The position numbers and the translations under genes were made by a program. A stretch of 7,019 nt of DNA from Porticoccaceae bacterium. Its GTDB lineage: Bacteria; Pseudomonadota; Gammaproteobacteria; Pseudomonadales; Porticoccaceae. This document shows, in pieces, positions 1-5,727 of this stretch. The notes under the pieces were generated by a model. The model was not told the DNA's origin and ran no database searches. It was given only the letters and a program-made list of their open reading frames with translations. Every line of letters starts with the position of its first letter. Position 1 is the first letter of the stretch. The stretch spans positions 1-7,019 of the forward strand of contig NZJL01000093.1 of NCBI GenBank assembly GCA_002692165.1, written 5' to 3'.

Positions 1-24
1 CCTTCATTACCCTTAAATTCTTTA

Positions 25-561
25 TCAACCTGGCGCTCCCTCTTGAGTCCAATGGCTCGGCAGTTTGGGCTCGCCAATCACTTTGTGAGTATCATAGTCC
101 TCAATTGCTCCCTCTGGCTTACTCCACAAGTTAATTTGATTACCCCATGGATCAATAAACGAGCTATTGAGTCCATTAAACTCATGCCAGTAATGGTCCT
201 TCCAGAGGATCTTTGCCCCCAAGCGCTCCGCGGCCTCTAAAATTCGCTCTTGGCTGTCGTCATCTCCTACTAAAATCCAAGCTCTAGTGGTCCTACCTGA
301 ACTCAGAACTCTGGGTTCTGCGCCATTTTCTTCAGGATGAGGCCTTGCATTTTCGACATTAAAAATGCCCATGTGAAGATTCTGTATTTCACTGTCTGAA
401 TCATCTGGGTTTTTGTAGTAACCACCAGGCACAATTCTGCAAAACAAATCGGGTATTCGACGCTCTACCTCCCAACCAAAAACCTCTTCATAAAATTTTG
501 CCGACGCCTCAATATCATCGGTCGGAAAATCAACAAAAACAAGCCTGTTTGGATTACTCAT
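25..561 (-). CDS. VOC family protein (glyoxalase/bleomycin-resistance fold)
   Basis: A 178-residue protein with two glyoxalase-fold modules. The first spans about residues 5-70 and has 'FPTDDIEASAKFYEEVFGW', the usual first strand and helix of VOC proteins. The second, about 92-147, ends in 'FIDPWGNQINLW', the typical C-terminal strand. I chose the ATG at 561 because GGAGGAG lies 8 bases upstream (minus strand; 570-576). The longer reading frame, opening at 585, would bury this ribosome site inside the gene. The positions that often carry metal ligands in this superfamily look changed: no His in the first strand ('LVFVDFP') and Asn in place of Glu near the end ('GNQINLW'). It may therefore bind ligand without a metal, or act as a non-enzymatic VOC protein. 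A linker of about 25 residues between modules is Pro/Glu/Asn rich. It is likely cytoplasmic, with no signal peptide. Family call is firm; the reaction and substrate are unknown. Confidence 0.85.
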   Translation of the reverse strand: MSNPNRLVFVDFPTDDIEASAKFYEEVFGWEVERRIPDLFCRIVPGGYYKNPDDSDSEIQNLHMGIFNVENARPHPEENGAEPRVLSSGRTTRAWILVGDDDSQERILEAAERLGAKILWKDHYWHEFNGLNSSFIDPWGNQINLWSKPEGAIEDYDTHKVIGEPKLPSHWTQEGAPG

Positions 562-569
562 TAATTTAA

Positions 570-576
570 CTCCTCC
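570..576 (-). promoter_or_regulatory. Ribosome binding site fixing the VOC gene start
   Basis: The minus strand reads GGAGGAG here, 8 bases before the ATG at 561. This near-perfect Shine-Dalgarno decides between the ATG at 561 and the one at 585. Confidence 0.8.
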
Positions 577-613
577 AGTGTACAAATTTCAAACGTTACC
601 AACTTAAAGAACT

Positions 614-633
614 ATTGCAACATATAGCGCAAT
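614..633. repeat. Dyad ATTGC-N10-GCAAT over the VOC -10 box
   Basis: ATTGC at 614-618 and GCAAT at 629-633 are perfect inverted repeats with a 10-base spacer that contains the proposed -10 box (621-626). The 20-base size and position fit an operator for a dimeric repressor. The arms are only 5 bases long, so chance is possible. Confidence 0.35.
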
Positions 634-648
634 GAGTCAACAGGTCAA
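621..648 (-). promoter_or_regulatory. Candidate sigma-70 promoter of the VOC gene
   Basis: On the minus strand TTGACC (643-648) matches the -35 consensus at 5 of 6 bases. It is followed by a 16-base spacer and TATATG (621-626), 4 of 6 for the -10 box. Transcription would begin near 614, giving a leader of about 50 bases that contains the strong ribosome site. A second TTGAC lies within the spacer. The promoter would give the VOC gene its own transcript separate from the MaoC-like gene. This was found by eye and is not proven. Confidence 0.45.
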
Positions 649-667
649 ACCTCCCCCCACAGATTGT

Positions 668-690
668 GGTCCAATGCTTTAGGTTGGTCC
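668..690. repeat. Imperfect hairpin downstream of the MaoC-like gene
   Basis: GGTCCAA (668-674) and TTGGTCC (684-690) can pair with one central T-T mismatch around a 9-base loop. It sits about 20 bases past the MaoC-like stop codon on the minus strand. No T-run follows it on that strand, so it is not a classic rho-independent terminator. It may protect the transcript end or be incidental. Confidence 0.25.
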
Positions 691-709
691 GCCATTTTAA
701 GTCAACTAT

Positions 710-1159
710 CTAGGCGCTCGGCGCTCTTTTAAACATGGCTTTGGTGGAGAGTGTGCTGACGATCGTATTGTATTGATTGCCAATCTCCGCATCGCAAATA
801 ACTATTCCCATGCCGGGCTTACTCTTTGACAACCGAGCTTCCGTGACCACTACCTTGCCGCTTAACACATCATTCGCCCTGACGGGCTTTATCCACTCTA
901 CTCTATCAACTCCTGGTGAGACGATTATCGTTGAATCGTTCAAAAATGCGTCACATTGCATTCGCATGAAGACCGATAGAATGTACCATCCGCTGGCTAT
1001 TAGCTCACCAATCTCGCTCCCTCGCGCGAGGTTTTCGTCGAGGTGAAACGGTTGAGGGTCAAACCTTCTCGCGAACTCAATCATCTCGTCTTTCTTGACA
1101 TGATATGGCCCTATATCTATCGCTAAACCTTCAAAAAAACTTTCAAAACTCCACAACAT
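710..1159 (-). CDS. MaoC-like dehydratase / hotdog-fold hydratase
   Basis: A 149-residue single hotdog-domain protein, the usual size for stand-alone MaoC proteins. Residues 29-41 read 'FARRFDPQPFHLD', with Asp34 and His39 at the spacing of the catalytic pair in (R)-specific enoyl-CoA hydratases of the PhaJ/MaoC type. 'LIASGW' (53-58) and 'SPGVDRVEWIKPVRANDVL' (81-99) are typical family segments following the active-site helix. By family knowledge such proteins hydrate or dehydrate enoyl-CoA thioesters, though many members have no proven substrate. The start at 1159 fits the domain boundary, but no good ribosome site precedes it, so translation may be weak or the transcript may have a very short leader. 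It points away from the luciferase-like gene across a 358-base gap. A role in processing an acyl-CoA intermediate of the same pathway is inference. Confidence 0.85.
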   Translation of the reverse strand: MLWSFESFFEGLAIDIGPYHVKKDEMIEFARRFDPQPFHLDENLARGSEIGELIASGWYILSVFMRMQCDAFLNDSTIIVSPGVDRVEWIKPVRANDVLSGKVVVTEARLSKSKPGMGIVICDAEIGNQYNTIVSTLSTKAMFKRAPSA

Positions 1160-1178
1160 TACTTGGTGTATGCCCTAG

Positions 1179-1196
1179 GGTGTTGGAGTGGTGTTG
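1179..1196. repeat. Direct repeat GGTGTTG x2, 11-base period
   Basis: GGTGTTG occurs at 1179-1185 and again at 1190-1196, about one helical turn apart. A related GGTGTA lies at 1165-1170. On the minus strand these read CAACACC, CAACACC, TACACC just upstream of the MaoC-like ATG. The spacing would suit a protein binding one face of the DNA, but the short repeats may be chance. Confidence 0.35.
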
Positions 1197-1279
1197 AAGT
1201 CATGTTTCCGTCGGTTCGTCAAGCCGTGGCCATTACTGACGGCAGAAAAAGCGAGCTGTGTTGTGCTCGGTCGACTGCC

Positions 1280-1308
1280 TTGGAACTCGTGTAGACTTGA
1301 TATATCAT
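1280..1308 (+). promoter_or_regulatory. Candidate promoter for the rightward gene series
   Basis: TTGGAA (1280-1285, 4 of 6 for a -35 box), a 17-base spacer and TATCAT (1303-1308, 5 of 6 for a -10 box). Transcription would start near 1315, leaving a leader of about 200 bases before the luciferase-like gene. The palindrome GATATATC (1299-1306) overlaps the -10 box. Other weak promoter-like pairs exist nearer the gene, for example around 1403-1443, but with poorer spacing. Confidence 0.3.
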
Positions 1309-1450
1309 CTTAGTTGTAGAACACGCCGCTACCGATGTCTTGGCTAATAAGAATATCCACTCGGCTTGAGGCTGTCAATCGGTTGTCTCTCTGCAAACAA
1401 CTTTGTCCGACTCACCATTGTGATACTGTTTGGCTGTTAAACTAAAAATA

Positions 1451-1470
1451 CCTCAGGGTCCGCGCCGAGG
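1451..1470 (+). other. Small hairpin in the leader of the luciferase-like gene
   Basis: CCTC-A-GG (1451-1457) pairs with CCGAGG (1465-1470), giving six base pairs with one bulged A and a 7-base loop, all GC-rich in an AT-rich setting. It lies 47 bases before the start codon. No T-run follows directly, so it is not a standard terminator. It may shape or stabilise the 5' leader; no known riboswitch class was recognised. Confidence 0.25.
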
Positions 1471-1502
1471 GGAACGTTTTAAGTCGGAAATATTTTCAAA
1501 TT

Positions 1503-1506
1503 AAGG
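1503..1506 (+). promoter_or_regulatory. Weak ribosome site for the TTG start at 1518
   Basis: AAGG lies 11 bases before the TTG. It is the only purine-rich match near the start and is slightly distant, which together with TTG suggests modest translation initiation. Confidence 0.4.
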
Positions 1507-1517
1507 TAACAAAGAAA

Positions 1518-2609
1518 TTGAAAAATACAAATAGATTGAAACTTGGCATTTTTTCCTCGAACTGCTCGAGTGGAATGGCGGTCACGAAGATCCCCGAAAG
1601 ATGGGAGAATAACTGGGAAAATAACTTAAAACTCGTCAAAATGTGTGATGAATCGGGACTCGAATTCATGCTCCCTATTGCACGTTGGATTGGCTACGGT
1701 GGCGACACAGATTTTCACGGTGGAGTTCTAGAAACAGTAACTTGGGCCGCCGGTATGCTAGCCGCATCCAGACACATCACCGTCTTTGCGACCATTCACA
1801 CTGCTTTTAATCATCCCATAGTCTCGGCCAAACAACTTGCCACAATTGACCAACTGGGGAAAGGCAGAGTAGGTTTAAATGTGGTCGCAGGTTGGAATAA
1901 ACCGGAATATGATGCATTTGGATTAGATTTGCCATCAGATCATGGAGAGCGTTACAAACGAGCACAAGAATGGTTTGACTATGTCACAAAAATCTGGACT
2001 TCAGACGAGGCTTTTGACTGGAACGGAGAATTCTTCACAGGCACTGGAGTCTATGGAGACCCAAAGCCCGTACAAAAACAAGTGCCTATCATCAATGCCG
2101 CGGCCTCAAAAGAAGGGCGAGAATTCGCGATGCGAAATGCCAGCTTTTTGTTCACGCCAGTTTTTGATTTCGATCATGCGGCCAGCACGGCTTCTGAGAT
2201 CGCAGAAGCCTCGAAACATGTAGGCAGAGATGTAGGAGTTTTGACCTTTAGCACGGTAATCTGCAGGCCCTCAGAACAGGAGGCTTATGACTTCCTTGAT
2301 TATTATGCTAACCAAAATGCAGACTGGACTGCAGTTGATAACTTAATGGCCCTACAGGGACTGCATGCGCAATCTTTCACTCCTGAAGCGCTAGCGATGT
2401 TTCGGGATAGATTTGCAGCTGGCCACGGCGGCTTTCCGCTTGTAGGCACGCCGGAAAAAATCGCGGATGACCTTGAAAAGCTCAGTACAGCGGGAGTTGC
2501 GGGGACAACGCTTTCTTTTGTTGACTACGCTGAAGAATTTCCGTACTTTGCTGAGAACGTGATACCAATACTAGAAAAAAAGGGACTGAGGGAACCGTTT
2601 ACGATTTGA
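1518..2609 (+). CDS. LLM-class flavin-dependent oxidoreductase (luciferase-like monooxygenase)
   Basis: A 363-residue luciferase-fold (TIM barrel) enzyme of the branch that includes pyrimidine monooxygenase RutA and dimethylsulfone monooxygenase SfnG. Residues 7-25 form the first strand and loop ('LKLGIFSSNCSSGMAVTKI'). Residues 105-124 hold the family core ('KQLATIDQLGKGRVGLNVVA'), followed at once by 'GWNKPEYDAFG'; 'ERY' is at 144-146. A phosphate-binding-like segment 'AAASKEGREFA' is at 194-204, and 'LVGTPEKIADDL' at 308-319 is the typical C-terminal motif. Such enzymes use reduced FMN and O2 to oxygenate small organic substrates in the cytoplasm and need a separate flavin reductase, none of which is in this window. 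The start is TTG; the first internal ATG (residue 20) would remove the first barrel strand. It ends 34 bases before the TonB receptor gene and probably heads its operon. The class is firm; the substrate is unknown, and a RutA or SfnG identity is not claimed. Confidence 0.9.
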   Translation: MKNTNRLKLGIFSSNCSSGMAVTKIPERWENNWENNLKLVKMCDESGLEFMLPIARWIGYGGDTDFHGGVLETVTWAAGMLAASRHITVFATIHTAFNHPIVSAKQLATIDQLGKGRVGLNVVAGWNKPEYDAFGLDLPSDHGERYKRAQEWFDYVTKIWTSDEAFDWNGEFFTGTGVYGDPKPVQKQVPIINAAASKEGREFAMRNASFLFTPVFDFDHAASTASEIAEASKHVGRDVGVLTFSTVICRPSEQEAYDFLDYYANQNADWTAVDNLMALQGLHAQSFTPEALAMFRDRFAAGHGGFPLVGTPEKIADDLEKLSTAGVAGTTLSFVDYAEEFPYFAENVIPILEKKGLREPFTI

Positions 2610-2643
2610 TACTTTAAAACTACTCACACTTAGGAATTGTTCT

Positions 2644-5115
2644 ATGATTAGATTTTATGATGTACTCAACACCAGCAAGCTATTATCCTTAGTCCTGACC
2701 CTGTCGTATAGCGCACTTGGCTTCTCACAGAATGTTTTGGAAGAAGTCGTGGTAACAGCTCAAAAAAGAGAGCAAAACATTCAAGATGTGCCTATTGCTA
2801 TCACAGCATTTACTGGTGCTCAAATGGAAGCCCTGGGAGTAAGCGAGAGCTTTGACATTGCAGCCTTCACTCCTGGTGTGCACATCAGCGGTAATCTCGC
2901 GGGTCAAAACACGCAATTCACGATTCGCGGAGTAACCCAAAATGACTTCAATGACATCATTGAGGCCCCTACCGCAATATACTTAGATGACGGATACATC
3001 GCAGTTTCACAGGGCCAAACATTCAGCGTGTTTGACATTGAAAGAGCCGAAATTCTCAAGGGTCCACAGGGAACACTCTTTGGCCGCAATGCCACTGGTG
3101 GCTTGGTTCACTATCAATCGGTTAAGCCCAGCTTCGATGAATTTAGTGGGTACGCCAGTTTTGAACTCGGCCAATACGATTCTGATGCCGATGCCATTCG
3201 TACCGTATTCGAAGGGGCTGCAGGGGGGCCGCTGTCTGAAAAGCTGGCTGGACGTATTGCAGTGAGATACAGCAAGCAGGACGGATATCTTAAAAATCTA
3301 TTTCCGGCCGATTCTGCTGTGGGGCTTGGTGCGAGACCTCCGGGACCAACTTCAGGGGCCGATTTGGGTGACGACGATACAAAAGCAGCCAGGATATCGC
3401 TAGCATTTGAGCCTAGCGAAAATTTGAGCGTTGCATTTAGCGCGAACTATGCCAAATCGGAATTAGCTACAGGACCCTATCAGTCCAAATCAACAATCGG
3501 GGTGCTCGATGAGCTTGGAGAATTAATTAACGTCATTGACACTCCGGCCAACGAGACCCGACTCTCAATAGCGGCAGACGGCTCTGACGGCGGTGGTACC
3601 ATTCTTGGCGGGAACTACCCTTTAATCCCTGGCGGCGGAATTGGACTGCCTGGAAGGCCAACGCCGGGCGGCGATTTTTTTGGTTACTTGGACCCAGACG
3701 GAGATGACTTTACTTTCTCGGGTGACTTTGCGCACGAGGACCAGGGTTTCACGGAGTCGACCGGCTTTGGAATTCGTTTCTATTACACGCTTTCAAATGG
3801 TGTGGAGTTTACTTCCATAACCGATCGGAAAGAGTTTGAAAAGCTTCTTTTTATCGACGTTGATGCGGCGCCGATCAACCAAACTGCAAACTACGCAGCC
3901 GTGGATGCCACAACTTTCACGCAAGAATTTCGTTTAAATGGCGAGGGTGATCGCTCAAGATGGGTTGCGGGCCTGTACTATTTATCGATAGAAAATGAGT
4001 CGGACAACGGTCTGAAGGCGCCTGCAAACAGCATTATTGATGACGCCTTCACCGGAGGTTTAGGGGGCGGTCTAGCCGCAATCGATATTGGCGCCACCGG
4101 GGATCTTGATACTGATTCTTACAGCGTTTTCGCTCAGTATGAGTATGACTTAAGCGAAGAGTTCATTGTCATTGTCGGCGCAAGGGCTATGAAAGAAGAA
4201 AAAGAATATTCATATAGCAACGGTTTATTCCCCTCGTTTGATTCTTTCAGCGTTAACCAAGGAAATTATATTCCGAACTTGTTTGGTGCGGGAACGCCGT
4301 ATTACTACACAAATGAATCATCTGAAAACTTTTGGGCTGGAAATTTGCAGCTGCAGTGGCAGAAGAGCGACGATCTAATGATTTATGCCGGTTTAAAACG
4401 AGGAGTGAAAGCCGGCAGTTATAATATGCCGTTATTTGGCGGCTATCTCGCTTTCGGAGGAGATGAAGGCCTTCCTTATGACAAAGAAATTTTGTATTCC
4501 TATGAGGCAGGCTTTAAAGCTTCTCTGGGGGATACCACACGCATCAATGGTACCGTGTACTTCTATGACTACAAAGATTACCAAGCATTTTTGTTCGTGG
4601 ATGTAGGTGGGGGTGTTATAAATCGTGATGCAGAAACTATTGGCGCTGAATTGGAAATGCAATCTAGCCCCAATGAAAATCTGGATTTGATATTAGGGCT
4701 GTCGGTCTTGGATTCAGAGATCAAGCAAGTTCCCCTAAGGGTAGGTTCGCCCCTAGCACCCTTAGATGTGAAGCCAAACTACACCCCAGAGGTTCAGGCG
4801 ACTGCTCTCGCTAGGTACAATTGGCCAGCTTTCAATGGCAACATGGCTATACAAGGAGATATCACATACTCCGATGAGTACTACTACAACCTAAGAAATT
4901 ATGACGCGGATAAGTTTGATAGTTACGTGATGGTCAACGCATCGCTGACATGGCTGTCAGCTGATGAGAAACTTTCGGGTAAACTTTCCATAAAAAACCT
5001 GACCGATGAGCGAGCTGGGATTCAAGGCTTCGATTTAGCAATTTTCTGTGGTTGCAATGAGGTATCTTATCGCCCGCCGACATATTACTCCCTATCAGTA
5101 AAAAGAGAGTTTTAA
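2644..5115 (+). CDS. TonB-dependent outer-membrane receptor
   Basis: An 823-residue TonB-dependent receptor. AGGA (2632-2635) lies 8 bases before the ATG. Residues 1-28 form a signal peptide (hydrophobic core 'LLSLVLTLSYSALGF'). The mature N-terminus carries a TonB-box-like 'EEVVVTAQKR' (33-42). The plug domain runs to about residue 162 and includes 'DVPIAITAF' (48-56), 'FTIRGV' (92-97) and 'ILKGPQGTLFGRNATGG' (137-153). The rest is a 22-strand-type barrel with alternating aromatic residues, ending in 'SLSVKREF' with the terminal Phe needed for BAM-dependent insertion. Long Gly/Asp-rich segments at about 311-368 and 468-490 are probable external loops; the first has an Asp-rich stretch (350-361). 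A CxC pair (Cys802, Cys804) lies in the last predicted loop. It would import a substrate too large or scarce for porins using TonB energy. Its neighbours suggest an organic carbon source rather than iron, but this is inference. Confidence 0.93.
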   Translation: MIRFYDVLNTSKLLSLVLTLSYSALGFSQNVLEEVVVTAQKREQNIQDVPIAITAFTGAQMEALGVSESFDIAAFTPGVHISGNLAGQNTQFTIRGVTQNDFNDIIEAPTAIYLDDGYIAVSQGQTFSVFDIERAEILKGPQGTLFGRNATGGLVHYQSVKPSFDEFSGYASFELGQYDSDADAIRTVFEGAAGGPLSEKLAGRIAVRYSKQDGYLKNLFPADSAVGLGARPPGPTSGADLGDDDTKAARISLAFEPSENLSVAFSANYAKSELATGPYQSKSTIGVLDELGELINVIDTPANETRLSIAADGSDGGGTILGGNYPLIPGGGIGLPGRPTPGGDFFGYLDPDGDDFTFSGDFAHEDQGFTESTGFGIRFYYTLSNGVEFTSITDRKEFEKLLFIDVDAAPINQTANYAAVDATTFTQEFRLNGEGDRSRWVAGLYYLSIENESDNGLKAPANSIIDDAFTGGLGGGLAAIDIGATGDLDTDSYSVFAQYEYDLSEEFIVIVGARAMKEEKEYSYSNGLFPSFDSFSVNQGNYIPNLFGAGTPYYYTNESSENFWAGNLQLQWQKSDDLMIYAGLKRGVKAGSYNMPLFGGYLAFGGDEGLPYDKEILYSYEAGFKASLGDTTRINGTVYFYDYKDYQAFLFVDVGGGVINRDAETIGAELEMQSSPNENLDLILGLSVLDSEIKQVPLRVGSPLAPLDVKPNYTPEVQATALARYNWPAFNGNMAIQGDITYSDEYYYNLRNYDADKFDSYVMVNASLTWLSADEKLSGKLSIKNLTDERAGIQGFDLAIFCGCNEVSYRPPTYYSLSVKREF

Positions 5116-5123
5116 TACCTCCT

Positions 5124-5726
5124 GTGAAGGCTGTGGAGAATTCCAAGATATCCAGCCTCCAAGATATTATGGACGGTGCGCTGAGCAGGCGCGAGTTTGT
5201 GAGAGGCTGCGCTGTTGGACTGTCATGCGTCTTAGCGGGCTCTGCAGTGGTTTTAAGCCCCGAAGAGGCTCAAGCGGCAAAATTGCCATTGACAGTTTTC
5301 AGCACTGAGCAAGCTGAAACCCTCGGGGCCCTCGGAGACGCAATTGTACCGGGCGCTTTGGAAGGCGGGGTAGTTCATTTTATCGACAAGCAGTTGCAAC
5401 AAAATAACACGCTATTGCTAATTAAATATCTAGGGATTGAAACATCCCAATTTGAAGGATTTTACAAAGCCGGTCTAAATAGCGCGTTGTCACTTTGCTT
5501 GAGACTATACAAAAAAAGCCCAGTTTCGCTCTCCGAAGAAGAGGCCGAAAACTGGGTCACTGCGATGGCTGCGGGAGGCATAGCAGACTGGTCGGGGCCA
5601 CCCTCAGATTTTTTTTTCTTTGTGATTAAAAACGACGCTTGTGACGTGACTTACGGCACTCCCAATGGCACGGAAAGCCTCGGCATACCTTATATGGCTC
5701 ATATCGTTCCAACTGAGAGCTGGTAA
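5124..5726 (+). CDS. Gluconate 2-dehydrogenase subunit 3-like protein, Tat-exported
   Basis: A 200-residue protein of the gluconate 2-dehydrogenase subunit 3 family, the small partner of periplasmic GMC dehydrogenases. A twin-arginine signal is visible: 'SRREFVRG' at 21-28, a hydrophobic stretch to about 44 and a likely cleavage site after 'AQA' (49-51). The mature part has the family segments 'LGALGDAIVPG' (67-77), 'VVHFIDKQL' (83-91) and the C-terminal 'YGTPNGTESLGIPYMAHI' (177-194). The start is uncertain. GTG at 5124 has no good ribosome site. ATG at 5169 would give a 185-residue protein with a shorter n-region that still keeps the Tat motif. A run of nine T (5609-5617) encodes part of 'DFFFF', but the frame continues into conserved sequence, so I see no frameshift. 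It begins 8 bases after the receptor gene and ends 1 base before the GMC gene. In related complexes this subunit carries the catalytic subunit through Tat and stabilises it. Confidence 0.88.
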   Translation: MKAVENSKISSLQDIMDGALSRREFVRGCAVGLSCVLAGSAVVLSPEEAQAAKLPLTVFSTEQAETLGALGDAIVPGALEGGVVHFIDKQLQQNNTLLLIKYLGIETSQFEGFYKAGLNSALSLCLRLYKKSPVSLSEEEAENWVTAMAAGGIADWSGPPSDFFFFVIKNDACDVTYGTPNGTESLGIPYMAHIVPTESW

Positions 5727-5727
5727 G

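Larger units (their letters stand above)
1160..1517. other. Divergent intergenic region with likely control sites
   Basis: This stretch separates the leftward MaoC-like gene from the rightward luciferase-like gene and should hold promoters for both. I see no convincing coding region in it. It contains the palindrome CCCTAGGG (1173-1180), a direct repeat GGTGTTG beside the MaoC-like start, a short inverted repeat GCCGT-N11-ACGGC (1223-1243), a rightward promoter-like pair and a small hairpin near the right end. The reading frame of the luciferase-like gene is open back to the TAA at 1443, but no usable start codon occurs between that stop and 1518. Confidence 0.7.

Noticed and set aside
43..240. 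Plus-strand 65-codon frame opposite the VOC gene
   Set aside because: No ribosome site or family features, and the opposite strand holds a clear conserved gene.
668..690. Rho-independent terminator after the MaoC-like gene
   Set aside because: The stem has a central mismatch and no T-run follows on the minus strand, so it is listed only as a hairpin.
1223..1243. GCCGT-N11-ACGGC followed by an A-rich stretch as a terminator or operator
   Set aside because: The arms are 5 bases with an 11-base loop and no T-run on the strand where it could terminate; chance is a good explanation.
1415..1448. Second rightward promoter (TTGTGA with TAAACT or TAAAAA)
   Set aside because: Spacers of 14 or 19 bases are outside the good range, so it is weaker than the pair at 1280-1308.
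5609..5617. Run of nine T as a possible slippage site or frameshift
   Set aside because: The reading frame continues through it into the conserved C-terminal family sequence, so the gene is intact. The run is only a possible spot for sequencing error.
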